Shown here one piece after another: positions 50,804-59,474 of a DNA stretch of 64,000 bases. The notes below the pieces were generated by a model. The model was not told the origin of the DNA. It worked only from the letters and a program-made list of their open reading frames with translations, and did no database searches. Made by a program: the position numbers and the translations under genes. Numbering within the stretch: the stretch's first letter is position 1; every line of letters begins with the position of its first letter. This DNA is from Armatimonadota bacterium (GTDB lineage: Bacteria > Armatimonadota > Fimbriimonadia > Fimbriimonadales > Fimbriimonadaceae). Location: contig JAFDWR010000001.1 in assembly GCA_018268355.1 (NCBI GenBank), forward strand, positions 573,306 through 637,305, in the 5' to 3' direction.

Positions 50804-51408
50804 GCTTCCACCTCCTCAAGGGTTCGGGGACCGGTGAGGCCCTCCACGAGTCGAAGATCAGAAAGGTTTCGCGCCGTGTTTCGCTTGATCTTGTCCTGGA
50901 GCTTGAGGACCGCATAGATCAGCGCATCGGGCGATGGCGGACAACCGGGAACGTAAACGTCCACCGGGACCACCTGGTCCGCGCCCTGGACGATCGCGTA
51001 GTTGTTGTAGACGCCGCCGCTGCTCGCGCACGCGCCCATCGAAATCACCCACTTAGGCTCGGGCATCTGGTCGTAAATCTGTCGCAGAACGGGCGCCATC
51101 TTCTTGCTGAGGCGACCGGCGATGATCATGACGTCGGCCTGGCGCGGGGTCGCGCGGAAGGCTTCCGATCCGAACCGGGAAAGGTCGAACCGAGAGGCGA
51201 CGGTCGACATCATCTCGATGGCGCAACAAGCAAGTCCGAACGTCAACGGCCAGAGGGCGTTGGCCCGTGCTTGATTGAGGAGCGTATCCAGCGAGGTGAC
51301 CACCACGCTGCCACCCTTTTGCACATCTCCAATGACCGGAGTCGAGCTATCGTGAAGAACAACCGTTTCGACGCGCTTCGGCATAACTTTTCTAAGGATA
51401 CTCGGCAT
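50800..51408 (-). CDS. nuoB: NADH-quinone oxidoreductase subunit B
   Basis: 202 residues. The N2 cluster ligands are visible: LACCAIEMM, the Cys in [10 protein letters not shown], and [96 protein letters not shown] is standard NuoB. It hands electrons to quinone. ATG at 51408 is used; a Met eight residues in (51384) is an alternative. Divergent from mfd with about 50 bases between. Upstream codons of mfd and this start share the intergenic region. Confidence 0.92.
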   Translation of the reverse strand: MPSILRKVMPKRVETVVLHDSSTPVIGDVQKGGSVVVTSLDTLLNQARANALWPLTFGLACCAIEMMSTVASRFDLSRFGSEAFRATPRQADVMIIAGRLSKKMAPVLRQIYDQMPEPKWVISMGACASSGGVYNNYAIVQGADQVVPVDVYVPGCPPSPDALIYAVLKLQDKIKRNTARNLSDLRLVEGLTGPRTLEEVEA

Positions 51409-51441
51409 CTTCTGTTCGCATGTTGCTGATTCCCCAGAAGG

Positions 51442-51447
51442 TAATCT
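51442..51447 (+). promoter_or_regulatory. -10 element TAATCT, eight bases before the mfd start
   Basis: TAATCT ends eight bases before ATG 51456 and there is no Shine-Dalgarno. It supports the internal ATG as the true start and a leaderless mfd mRNA. The ATG at 51420 lies upstream of this -10. Confidence 0.4.
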
Positions 51448-51455
51448 CTAACCTC

Positions 51456-54400
51456 ATGCGATTTGCCGATTGGGCAGTGGGCCTCGCAAAGCACACGCCC
51501 CTGGGCTTACCTTCCGCGCCGCTTCAAGGAACCTTGGAGTGGCGTTCGATCACGCCCGAAGCTCGTCCCGTCCTCGTTGCGGCGAGCTACCTCGCCCATC
51601 CGGTTCGTACCGTCATCATCACCGCCTCGCACGAGCGCGCGCTCGCTTGGCAGGCAAAGTTGGAGCTCGCCGGCATCAACCGCGCCAACATCTGGCAGCT
51701 TCCGAGCGGCAATTCGGGCCTTTTTGACGACTCCGCCCCCGAAAGCGTGGCCCTCAGCGACCGCCTCGGCGCGCTCCATGCCCTCGTGAGCGACGAGCCG
51801 TCGATCATCATCACCACCCCAGGAGCCGTTCTTGAGCGCACCCTGCCCCGCGAGGAGCTTGAGTCGGCGTTCTTGACCCTCAAGGTGGGCGACACGATTG
51901 ACCCCGACGAGCTGACCACGCTGCTCCACGGCCTGGGCTATGAACCCGCCGAGCCGGTGCGCGTGCCCGGACAATTCTCCCGCCGTGGCGGCATCTTCGA
52001 CGTCTTTGCGAGTGGGCGCGACATGCCCGCGCGAATTGAGCTGTTCGGCGACGAAGTGGAGTCGCTCCGCAGCTTTGACCCCGGCAGCCAGCGTTCGAGC
52101 GGCACAATCCCGTTCCTTGCGATTGCTCCCAGCCGCGAAACCCTCTACACCCACCTCGACCCGACGCTTGCCGAGCTGATCGAAGCCACCGCCGAGCGTG
52201 AGGCGGCCGACCTGCCGGAAGAAGCCGGTCAGAGGCTGGTCGAGACCGTGCGCGGCGACGCCCAGGCGCTCAGTTCGCGGACGTTCTTTGATCGCCTCGA
52301 CCTCTACCGCCCCCTTCTCCACCCGGATTCGGGGTGTGCGCTCGACCTGCTCGACGAGGAGTCGTTTGTCATCCTCGACGAACCGATCGAGCTTGACCTC
52401 GTCGCCCAGCGCAGCGAAGAGGACCTCTCGGATGGCCTCAACGCTCGAATTGCCCGTGGCGAAATGCTCCGCGCGCCGGTGAACGACTACATGTTCTCCG
52501 CCGACCACCTGGGGCGAAACGAAAAGATCCTTGCCCTCACCGGGATTGAAGGCCTGCCCGATTGGCTGAGCGTCCCGCAATCGGTCGAAGTCGGCGCGGT
52601 CAGCCTCGAGTCTTACCGTGGCCGCCCCGAAGCTCTGACCCAGACGCTGGTGAACTACAAGACAGAGGGTTTTGCCGTCTACTTTGCAACCGACCAGCCG
52701 AACCGCGCGCGCTCGATGCTCAACGGGATCGACATCTTCCCCACCGAGGCCGCCGAAGCGAGCTTTGAACCGGGCTTCTATCTTCTCGCGGGCAATCCGG
52801 GCGGTGGATTCGTCGTCCCCGCCGCCAAGTTCGCAGTGGTCTCCGACGCCGAGCTCTTCGGCGTGGCGCGGCTCAAGCTGCCCCAAAAGAAGTTCAAGGA
52901 CAGCGCGCCGATTGCGACGGTGCTCGACCTCAAGCCGGGCGACCACGTCGTTCACATCAACTTCGGCATCGGCGTCTTTCGCGGCCTGATTCAGCGCGAA
53001 GAACATGGCGTCCAGAAGGAATTCCTGTTCATCGAGTATCAGGCGCCGGACAAGCTGTTCGTTCCCACCGACCAGCTGGACCGAATCCAGAAGTATCTCA
53101 ACCCGGCAGACACCGTGCCGAAGCTGAACAAGCTAACGGGGGGAGAGTGGCAAAAGACCCTGGGAAAAGCCCGGGAGGACGCGAAGGAATTCGCTCGGGA
53201 CCTCGTGAAGCTTTACGCGAAGCGCAAGGAAGTCCAGAGACGACCCTTCCCGTCCGACACCCCGTTTCAGGCGGAGATGGAGGGGACCTTCCCCTGGGTG
53301 GAGACCCCGAGCCAGCTCCAAGCGATCCGCGACGCGAAGAAGGACCTTGAGCAGCCGTATCCGATGGACCGCCTCGTTTGTGGCGACGTCGGATTCGGTA
53401 AGACTGAGGTCGCCATCCGGGTTGCGTTCAAGGCAGTCCAAGACAACCGCCAAGTCGCCGTTCTGTGTCCCACCACGATCCTCAGCGAGCAGCACTTCCG
53501 CAACTTCCAGGAGCGGCTAGGGCCGTTCTCCGTCCGTCTCGCCCTGCTTAACCGCTACACCCATGCCGATGAGCGCAAGCGGATCTTTAGCCAGGTCAAA
53601 GATGGCAAGATCGACATCCTCATCGGCACCCACTCTCTGCTCGGCCAGGGGCTTGAGTTCAACCACCTCGGCCTCACCATCATCGACGAAGAGCAGAAAT
53701 TCGGCGTGAAGCAAAAGGAGATGCTGAAGCACCTCCGGACCGAAATCGACGTCCTCACGCTTTCGGCAACGCCGATCCCGCGGACGCTGAGCATGGCGCT
53801 GATGGACATCCGCCAGATGTCGCTCATCAACGACCCGCCTCCCGGACGACTGCCGATTCGAACCTATGTCCGGCCATACAGCACCGAAGTGGTCCGCGAG
53901 TCGATCCTGCGTGAGCTAAGCCGCGGCGGCCAGGTCTATTACGTCTACAACCGCGTCGAATCCATCGAGCACGTTGCGGAAAAGCTGCGCAAGATCGTCC
54001 CTCATGCCCGGATCGGCGTCGGCCACGGCCAGATGACTGAGAAGGAGCTGGAGCCGATCATGGTTGGCTTCATCAAGGGTGAAATCGACATTCTGCTCTC
54101 AACGACAATCGTCGAAAACGGCCTCGACATCGCGAATGCGAACACTCTGATCGTTGAGAACGCCGACAAGCTCGGCCTTTCCCAGCTCTACCAGCTTCGT
54201 GGCCGCGTCGGACGCTCCGACCGCCAGGCCTATGCCTACCTGCTCTTCAACTCGGGCAAGGAGCTGACCGAAAACGCGATGGCGCGTCTCCAGGCGCTTC
54301 AGGAGTTTTCTACCCTCGGTTCGGGCTATTCCCTTGCCTTCCGCGATCTCCAGATTCGCGGTGCGGGTGAGCTTCTCGGCGCCAAGCAGAGCGGCAGCAT

Positions 54401-54989
54401 GGCAAACGTCGGCTATGAGCTCTATTGGCAGCTGATCAATGAGGCGGTGGCGATGCTCAAGATCGCGGTTGATGCCGAGGGCGAAAGCGCGGATGGTGAA
54501 GTGCGCGACCCGCTGGAAGCGCTCGAACCCCTACCCGCCCTCGACCTTCCCGTCGAGGCGTTCCTGCCCGAGTCGTTCATCCCCGACCAGTCTCAGCGGC
54601 TGTACTTCTACCAGCGGCTGATGTCGGCGAGGGACGAGGCCACCGTTGGCGAAGTCCAGGGCGAAATCGAGGACCGCTACGGACGGCTCCCCGAACCTGC
54701 GAGGCTCGCCTGCGAGATCGTCGCGCTGCGCATCCAGATGAAGCAGCTCGGGGTGAGCAAGATCGACGGAAACGGAGGCCGACTCGCGATTCAGTTCAAG
54801 CAACGCGACAGGGTGCCGGTCCGGGCGTGGTCCATCCTTACCCAGCGCGTCCGCGAGGCTTATCTTTCGCGTGAAACCCTGGTTTGGCCCTTCACTGGCT
54901 CGTCGGTTGCGGCGACTTCGCGCGCGCTTTCGGCCTTTGCCCAGGCGGTTGCGCAAGTTGAAGAGGAGCGCGCTTCGTTTTCGCGTTAG
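51456..54989 (+). CDS. mfd: Transcription-repair coupling factor Mfd
   Basis: 1177 residues, normal for Mfd. Order: a UvrB-homology N-terminal region (residues 1-330, PGAVLERTLPREEL, RRGGIFDVFASGRDMPARIELFGDEVESLRSFDPGSQRS), then the RNA-polymerase-interacting domain around GDHVVHINFGIGVFRGLIQRE. The RecG-like translocase follows, with Walker A GDVGFGKTEVAIR (K649), motif II as IIDEEQKFGVKQKE and LSATPIPRTLSMAL. The TRCF C-terminal domain contains GNGGRLAIQF. Mfd releases stalled RNA polymerase at lesions and recruits UvrA. ATG at 51456 is preferred over 51420. A DUF899 gene begins 12 bases after the stop. Confidence 0.95.
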   Translation: MRFADWAVGLAKHTPLGLPSAPLQGTLEWRSITPEARPVLVAASYLAHPVRTVIITASHERALAWQAKLELAGINRANIWQLPSGNSGLFDDSAPESVALSDRLGALHALVSDEPSIIITTPGAVLERTLPREELESAFLTLKVGDTIDPDELTTLLHGLGYEPAEPVRVPGQFSRRGGIFDVFASGRDMPARIELFGDEVESLRSFDPGSQRSSGTIPFLAIAPSRETLYTHLDPTLAELIEATAEREAADLPEEAGQRLVETVRGDAQALSSRTFFDRLDLYRPLLHPDSGCALDLLDEESFVILDEPIELDLVAQRSEEDLSDGLNARIARGEMLRAPVNDYMFSADHLGRNEKILALTGIEGLPDWLSVPQSVEVGAVSLESYRGRPEALTQTLVNYKTEGFAVYFATDQPNRARSMLNGIDIFPTEAAEASFEPGFYLLAGNPGGGFVVPAAKFAVVSDAELFGVARLKLPQKKFKDSAPIATVLDLKPGDHVVHINFGIGVFRGLIQREEHGVQKEFLFIEYQAPDKLFVPTDQLDRIQKYLNPADTVPKLNKLTGGEWQKTLGKAREDAKEFARDLVKLYAKRKEVQRRPFPSDTPFQAEMEGTFPWVETPSQLQAIRDAKKDLEQPYPMDRLVCGDVGFGKTEVAIRVAFKAVQDNRQVAVLCPTTILSEQHFRNFQERLGPFSVRLALLNRYTHADERKRIFSQVKDGKIDILIGTHSLLGQGLEFNHLGLTIIDEEQKFGVKQKEMLKHLRTEIDVLTLSATPIPRTLSMALMDIRQMSLINDPPPGRLPIRTYVRPYSTEVVRESILRELSRGGQVYYVYNRVESIEHVAEKLRKIVPHARIGVGHGQMTEKELEPIMVGFIKGEIDILLSTTIVENGLDIANANTLIVENADKLGLSQLYQLRGRVGRSDRQAYAYLLFNSGKELTENAMARLQALQEFSTLGSGYSLAFRDLQIRGAGELLGAKQSGSMANVGYELYWQLINEAVAMLKIAVDAEGESADGEVRDPLEALEPLPALDLPVEAFLPESFIPDQSQRLYFYQRLMSARDEATVGEVQGEIEDRYGRLPEPARLACEIVALRIQMKQLGVSKIDGNGGRLAIQFKQRDRVPVRAWSILTQRVREAYLSRETLVWPFTGSSVAATSRALSAFAQAVAQVEEERASFSR

Positions 54990-55001
54990 ACTGGAGGCAC
55001 G

Positions 55002-55547
55002 ATGGACACTGTTGAATCGCTCCAAGCCCAGATCAGCGAGTTGAAAGAGAAGCTCGCTTTGCTTCAGACCGGCGAGATGGCCGAGCCGATGAACTCGGAT
55101 TGGCTCCCGGCGGGAGTGACGTGGGAACTGTTGTTCGACGGTCGGAGCGACCTCATCCTCATCCACAACATGGGGAAGAAGTGTCGCTACTGCACGATGT
55201 GGGCCGACACCCTGACGAGTTCGCTTCCCTACCTTGAATCGCGCGCGTCGGTCGTTCTCGTTTCCCCTGACCCCGCGCCCGTGCAACAAGCCTTTGCCGA
55301 ATCGAGAGGATGGCGTTACCGCCTCCTCAGTGATCCTGAAAGGCAGCTTTCCGGGCCGCTCGGGTTCTACAACGAGAAGGACGGCGATTGGCCCGGCACC
55401 TCGGTCCTCCACCGCGATTCTGACGGGAACGTGACCCGAACCGGCAAGGCGTTCTTCGGTCCGGGCGATGAGTTCTGCCCGCCGTGGGCGTTCTTTGCGC
55501 TCCTGAAGGGCGGCGCGGCGAACTGGGAACCGGACGCCGTCCCCTAG
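55002..55547 (+). CDS. DUF899 family thioredoxin-like protein
   Basis: 181 residues with the DUF899 pattern: an N-terminal helix (LQAQISELKEKLALLQ), WELLFDGRSDLILIHNMG, then CRYCTMWADTLTSSLPYLESRASVVLVSPDPAP in place of the usual CxxCS-WAD. WRYRLLSDPERQLSGPLGF and a late FFGPGDEFCPPWAFFALL follow. The fold is thioredoxin/AhpC-like; CRYC could be redox active. The function is not established. The start has both GGAGG (Shine-Dalgarno) and TAGACT just upstream. The stop overlaps the rimM stop (CTAG). Confidence 0.8.
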   Translation: MDTVESLQAQISELKEKLALLQTGEMAEPMNSDWLPAGVTWELLFDGRSDLILIHNMGKKCRYCTMWADTLTSSLPYLESRASVVLVSPDPAPVQQAFAESRGWRYRLLSDPERQLSGPLGFYNEKDGDWPGTSVLHRDSDGNVTRTGKAFFGPGDEFCPPWAFFALLKGGAANWEPDAVP

Positions 55548-56029
55548 TTCAGGTCGATCATTCCGTCGATCAAGGTCGTGTGGATCACGCCCTTTTCAAA
55601 GTCGATGGACTCGACGAACTCGGCGACGAGCGGAATCAGCACCTTCCCCACTTCGAGCATCTCGTGGGCCGGCATGAGCATGACGTTGTCCACCTTGCCG
55701 ATTTCGCCATGCTTGGCGTCGACGACCTTCAGGCCGATCAGGTCGGCGGTGATGAACTCGTCTTCTTCGAGGTCCGGTCGCTCTTCTTCCTCCGCCTCGA
55801 GGTACTCGTTCCGAAAGGCCTCAGCTGCGGTGCGGTCGGTGATCCCTTCGAGCTTGATCTGGATCAGGCCGCGATGGAAACCGGCATCGGTGATCTTGAG
55901 CGGGTTGCCCTTCAGATAGACCGTGGCACCCACATCGAACCGCTCGGGGAAATCGGTCATCGACTTAATGCGTAGGGTTCCACGGAGACCGTGGAACCCT
56001 ACGATGCGGCCGATTCGAAGTCGGCTCAC
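55544..56029 (-). CDS. rimM: Ribosome maturation factor RimM
   Basis: 161 residues. The N-terminal RimM barrel has RIGRIVGFHGLRGTLRIKSMTDFPERF, followed by GITDRTAAEAFRNEYLEAEEEERPDLEEDEFITADLIGLKVVD. The PRC-barrel C-terminal half is GEIGKVDNVMLMPAHEMLEVGKVLIPLVAEFVESIDFEKG. It assists assembly of the 30S head. Usually found with rpsP and trmD; here it follows a BMP lipoprotein gene and starts in its stop (ATGA), an unusual arrangement. Confidence 0.92.
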   Translation of the reverse strand: MSRLRIGRIVGFHGLRGTLRIKSMTDFPERFDVGATVYLKGNPLKITDAGFHRGLIQIKLEGITDRTAAEAFRNEYLEAEEEERPDLEEDEFITADLIGLKVVDAKHGEIGKVDNVMLMPAHEMLEVGKVLIPLVAEFVESIDFEKGVIHTTLIDGMIDLN

Positions 56030-57108
56030 TTGGGCAGCTTCGCGAGGAACTCGGTGAGCTGAGCCTCGTCGCTCGGGACCATGATTTCGCCGGAAACGAT
56101 CTTGGCTTCGATCTCCGTGATGCGCTTCAGGCCATCCGCCGGGAGCTTGTCCTTGGTGTACTGGAAGTCGGTGAGCGAGACGCCCTTCGACTTCAGGTCA
56201 TAGACCTTGGCACCTGCCGAGAACTTGCCGCCGACGAGGTCTTGGATCGTCGAGAACACCGACTCGTCGACCTTCTTCACCATCGAGGTCAGGACAAAGC
56301 CCTTTTCGACGGCGTCTTGGTCGCTGTCCACGCCAATCGCGAGCTTGTTCTGCTCCTTGGCCGCGCTGATGACGCCAAGGCCACCCTTACCGGCGGCATG
56401 GTAAACGACATCTGCGCCTTCACTGAAGAGGAGAGCGGCGGCGGCCTTACCCTTGTCCTGGCTCACCCAGTCGCCAACGTACTTCGGAGGAAGGACGGTG
56501 ATGGTCGGGTCGGCCATGTGGGCACCGGCGACGTAACCGGCATAGAACTTCTTGATGAGGGGGATCTCCATCCCGCCGACAAAGCCGAGCTTGTGCGACT
56601 TGCTCGCAAGCGCGGCGGCAAATCCAGCGAGGAAGCTACCCTCGTGCTCAGCAAAGCGGAGGCTGCGAACGTTGGGAAGGTCGACGTCCCCATCGACGAT
56701 CGCGAACTTCACTTCCGGGAACTTGGCGGCGACTTCCTTAAGGGCGTCGTTCATCGTGATGCCAACCGCGAAGACGAGGTTGCAACCCTTGGCCGCCATG
56801 CCCTCGATGTTCGATGCGAAGTCCTTGGCGGTCTTGCTCTCGACCTTGTTGACCTGGACGCCGAGTTCGTTGGCGGCACGGTCCACGCCGCGATTGGCGC
56901 TCTGGTTGAACGAGCCGTCGTTGATGCCGCCTGAGTCGTAAACGATGCCGACTTTCAGGTCGCTTTTCGCGCCCGATTTGCCCGCACCACCCGTGGCCTG
57001 GGCGCCGCCGCCGGTGGCTTCCGAGCCGCCACCCGACGTGCCATTACAGCCGAAGAGCACTAGCATCGATGCCAGTGCGAGATTAATGAGCAGATTCCTC
57101 AAGTTCAT
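56026..57108 (-). CDS. BMP-family (PnrA-like) ABC transporter substrate-binding lipoprotein
   Basis: 360 residues. Lipoprotein signal with lipobox LFGC (LASMLVLFGC) and a Gly/Ser-rich linker. The BMP fold is clear: LKVGIVYDSGGINDGSFNQSANRGVDRAANELGVQVNKVES, GCNLVFAVGITMNDALKEVAAKFPEVKFAIVDG, FLAGFAAALASKSHKLGFVGGMEIPLIKKFYAGYVAGAHM, and DVVYHAAGKGGLGVI. Members bind purine nucleosides (PnrA, Med) or other ligands for import. No ABC ATPase or permease is adjacent. The ATG has a GGGAGA ribosome site. Divergent from the gene of unknown function before sucC. Confidence 0.92.
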   Translation of the reverse strand: MNLRNLLINLALASMLVLFGCNGTSGGGSEATGGGAQATGGAGKSGAKSDLKVGIVYDSGGINDGSFNQSANRGVDRAANELGVQVNKVESKTAKDFASNIEGMAAKGCNLVFAVGITMNDALKEVAAKFPEVKFAIVDGDVDLPNVRSLRFAEHEGSFLAGFAAALASKSHKLGFVGGMEIPLIKKFYAGYVAGAHMADPTITVLPPKYVGDWVSQDKGKAAAALLFSEGADVVYHAAGKGGLGVISAAKEQNKLAIGVDSDQDAVEKGFVLTSMVKKVDESVFSTIQDLVGGKFSAGAKVYDLKSKGVSLTDFQYTKDKLPADGLKRITEIEAKIVSGEIMVPSDEAQLTEFLAKLPK

Positions 57109-57137
57109 GATCTCCCAAAAAGGTAAACTCCTCCATT

Positions 57138-57185
57138 ATGCCCAGGTTCTCCCTTGGGCATGAACAGGAGTTCAGAAACCATTGA
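57138..57185 (+). CDS. Possible 15-codon leader peptide upstream of the gene before sucC
   Basis: ATG to TGA encodes MPRFSLGHEQEFRNH. TAAACT at 57124-57129 lies eight bases before this ATG, the same geometry as the leaderless genes of the window. The TGA overlaps the TTG start of the next gene (TTGA). ATGCCCA and TGGGCAT at 57138-57144 and 57155-57161 are complementary and could fold the message's 5' end. It could be a translated leader that couples to the next gene, or a chance frame. Confidence 0.35.
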   Translation: MPRFSLGHEQEFRNH

Positions 57186-57769
57186 TCACGATTCAGCTCA
57201 CCAAGCTTGAAACCGCGCTTGACCAAGTGCGAAAGGCTTATCCGAAGGTCAACGCAGCGGACGCGGCCCTGGTTGCCGCCGCTCTTTCGCTCGCCGGTCG
57301 ACACGCCGTTGCCATCTATGACGGCGTCGAATACACCTGGCCCGAAGAGAACGAGAAGCTGTTCCGAGCCATGATTCCCGAGATTCAGCAAGTTCAAACG
57401 ACGGTTGAACCGACGAAGAAGGCCAAGGCCGCGGCTACGGAAGACGAGCCGGTCACCCTCACCGTGGGTCTCGCCCCGAACTATGCCGCAGGCGAAAAGA
57501 AGCTTGGCGATCGAAACGAACTGAAGACGCTCATGAGCGACATCCTCCAAGAGGGCGTCGAATTCGTCTACAACCCGACCGACATCGGTTGGCAGTGGGC
57601 CCTCGACCGAGCGAACTGGACCACCTACCTCGGCGAAGAACTCCTCCGAAAGGTGAAGGTCAAGACGAGCTTTGTCCAAGGCGCGGTCGGTGTTGAAATG
57701 GGCACTGCGACCAAGAAGCGAGCAACGAAGAAGGCTGCTGCGGCCGAAGTTGAGACGGTTGAGGCATAA
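57182..57769 (+). CDS. Unrecognised protein preceding sucC
   Basis: 195 residues, no family recognised. The first 70 residues look helical (TKLETALDQVRKAYPKVNAADAALVAAALSLAGRHAVAIYDG), an acidic/Lys linker follows at about 80-100 (EPTKKAKAAATEDEP), then VTLTVGLAPNYAAGEKKLGDRNELKTLMSDILQEGVEF, and the tail is Lys/Ala-rich (TKKRATKKAAAAEVE). It is soluble, probably cytoplasmic. The start is TTG with AGGAG 11 bases upstream. It is followed by sucC after six bases, so the two are one operon. A role beside succinyl-CoA synthetase cannot be stated. Confidence 0.75.
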   Translation: MITIQLTKLETALDQVRKAYPKVNAADAALVAAALSLAGRHAVAIYDGVEYTWPEENEKLFRAMIPEIQQVQTTVEPTKKAKAAATEDEPVTLTVGLAPNYAAGEKKLGDRNELKTLMSDILQEGVEFVYNPTDIGWQWALDRANWTTYLGEELLRKVKVKTSFVQGAVGVEMGTATKKRATKKAAAAEVETVEA

Positions 57770-57775
57770 CCCAGC

Positions 57776-58924
57776 ATGAAGCTCCACGAGTATCAATCCA
57801 AAGACCTCCTCTCCCGATTTGGCGTCGCTGTCCCGCGCGGCGAAGTGGCGACCAACCGCGAAGAGGCAACCAAGATCGCCGAAGAGCTCGGCGGCAACGT
57901 CGTCGTGAAGGCGCAAGTCCTCATGGGTGGACGCGGCAAGGCGGGCGGCGTGAAGCTGTTCACCAATGCGGCCGAAGCGGGCGAGTTCGCCGGCAACCTG
58001 ATCGGCAAGAAGCTGGTCAGCATCCAGAACCCCGCCGGCATGATCGTTGAGAAGGTCCTCGTTGGCGAGACCGTCGACATCGCCGAGGAGTACTACCTCT
58101 CCGTCCTTCTCGACCGAGCCGCCCAAAAGCTGCTCGTCATGCTCAGCAAGGAAGGCGGCATGGAGATCGAGCAGGTCGCCGAAGAGCGCCCGGAAGCTAT
58201 CGTCCGACTGAACGTCGATCCGGCATGGGGACTTTGCGATTTCGAGGTCCGCGATGCGGTCCTCGCGGCAGGTCTTCCGAAGGCTGCCCAATCGCAGATG
58301 GCGAAAATGATCAAGCAGCTCGTCAAGGCGACGATTGAGACCGATGCCGAGATGATCGAGATCAACCCGGTCGCGCTCACGCCTGATGGCAAGCTCATCG
58401 CCGCCGACGCGAAGGTTTCGATCGACGAGAACGCCCTTTTCCGCTACCCCGACTTCCAATCGACCCAAAGCGACAGCGCGGAGGATCCGATCGAAGCAGA
58501 AGCCGCCCGCAGAGGCATCGCCTACGTTCGTCTTGGCGGCGAAGTTGGCATCATGGGCAACGGTGCAGGTCTCGTCATGTGCTCGCTCGACGAAGTGAAT
58601 GCGGCAGGCGGTAAGCCGGCCAACTTCCTCGACGTCGGAGGCGGCGCCAAGGCGGAGCGCGTCAAGAGCTGCCTTGAGCTCATCCTCATGGACGACAACG
58701 TGAAGGGACTGCTCATCAACATCTTTGGTGGCATCACCCGTGGCGAAGAAGTCGCCAAGGGCATCCTCGAGGGCTTCAGCTCGCTGAACATCGACCTTCC
58801 GGTCGTGGCGCGAATCGAAGGAACCGGCGCGGCAGAAGGCCTTGCCCTCCTCGAAGGTACCAAGATCGTCCCCGCCGCAACGATGCAAGAAGCGGCCCAG
58901 AAGATCGTCGCGCTCACCCGCTAG
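57776..58924 (+). CDS. sucC: Succinyl-CoA synthetase beta subunit (ADP-forming type)
   Basis: 382 residues. The ATP-grasp N-terminus is MKLHEYQSKDLLSRFGVAVPRGEVA, with VVVKAQVLMGGRGKAGGVKL, EINPVALTPDGKLIAADAKVSID and the C-terminal CoA-ligase part NGAGLVMCSLDEVNAAGGKPANFLDVGGGA and INIFGGITRGEEVAKGI. It performs substrate-level phosphorylation in the TCA cycle together with SucD. No sucD follows; a strong hairpin ends the transcript. The alpha subunit must be elsewhere. ATG at 57776. Confidence 0.95.
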   Translation: MKLHEYQSKDLLSRFGVAVPRGEVATNREEATKIAEELGGNVVVKAQVLMGGRGKAGGVKLFTNAAEAGEFAGNLIGKKLVSIQNPAGMIVEKVLVGETVDIAEEYYLSVLLDRAAQKLLVMLSKEGGMEIEQVAEERPEAIVRLNVDPAWGLCDFEVRDAVLAAGLPKAAQSQMAKMIKQLVKATIETDAEMIEINPVALTPDGKLIAADAKVSIDENALFRYPDFQSTQSDSAEDPIEAEAARRGIAYVRLGGEVGIMGNGAGLVMCSLDEVNAAGGKPANFLDVGGGAKAERVKSCLELILMDDNVKGLLINIFGGITRGEEVAKGILEGFSSLNIDLPVVARIEGTGAAEGLALLEGTKIVPAATMQEAAQKIVALTR

Positions 58925-58946
58925 TCGGTCCGTTTCAAACAAGAAG

Positions 58947-58988
58947 AAGGGGTGGTACGTCGCAAGGACGCACCACCCCTTCCCTCTT
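58947..58988. terminator. Bidirectional terminator between sucC and the lipoprotein gene
   Basis: AAGGGGTGGT and ACCACCCCTT form a 10-bp stem, continued by CGTC/GACG around a short loop. The plus side is followed by CCCTCTTT and the minus side by CTTCTTGTTT, so it can serve both convergent genes. Confidence 0.75.
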
Positions 58989-58999
58989 TCCGGGCTCGA

Positions 59000-59458
59000 T
59001 TAGAGCCGACGCGTTCCCCGGTTCTCCCGGAGCTCAGGGGCGTTCTTGTCCACCCAGTTGCGGAAGCTGAACATCAGTCCATAGCCGAGGGCACCGATGA
59101 TCGCCGCCCAGATCGCATACTTCCACGGCGACGACTGACCTTCCTTTCGAGCAAGCATCGCACCCTTCATCGTCAGGCTCGCATCCATGTTCGACCGGGC
59201 CGCCTCTGCCTGAGACAAGGCGTTTCGGCCTTCCGGGTCGGCATAGGTCGGATCGACCGTGCTGTCCGCGCGCGAGGTGTTCATCTGCGTGCTTCCAACT
59301 TCATCGACGCGGCCATTGTGCGACTGTTGCGAGCCGAGCTCCTGCTGGGTCGCTTCGTTATAGCGAACGCCATTGGTCGGCTTTTCCTGAAGGTTGATCG
59401 GCGCAAAGCATGCACCGGTCAAGCAAACGGCAACGAGGGTGAGAATGAGTTTTTTCAT
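59000..59458 (-). CDS. Unrecognised lipoprotein with C-terminal membrane helix, end of the pilus locus
   Basis: 152 residues, no family. Lipoprotein signal KKLILTLVAVCLTGAC with lipobox TGAC, then a polar, Gln/Asn/Ser-rich stretch (residues 20-100) and a C-terminal membrane helix YAIWAAIIGALGYGLMFSF. Two membrane anchors on one small protein would tie it to the inner membrane or bridge it to the outer. Lying 16 bases after the PilX-like gene on the same strand it is probably the last gene of the pilin operon, perhaps a pilus accessory lipoprotein. ATG at 59458 is chosen because the signal peptide starts there. Confidence 0.72.
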   Translation of the reverse strand: MKKLILTLVAVCLTGACFAPINLQEKPTNGVRYNEATQQELGSQQSHNGRVDEVGSTQMNTSRADSTVDPTYADPEGRNALSQAEAARSNMDASLTMKGAMLARKEGQSSPWKYAIWAAIIGALGYGLMFSFRNWVDKNAPELRENRGTRRL

Positions 59459-59474
59459 GGCTCGTGTCAATGTC

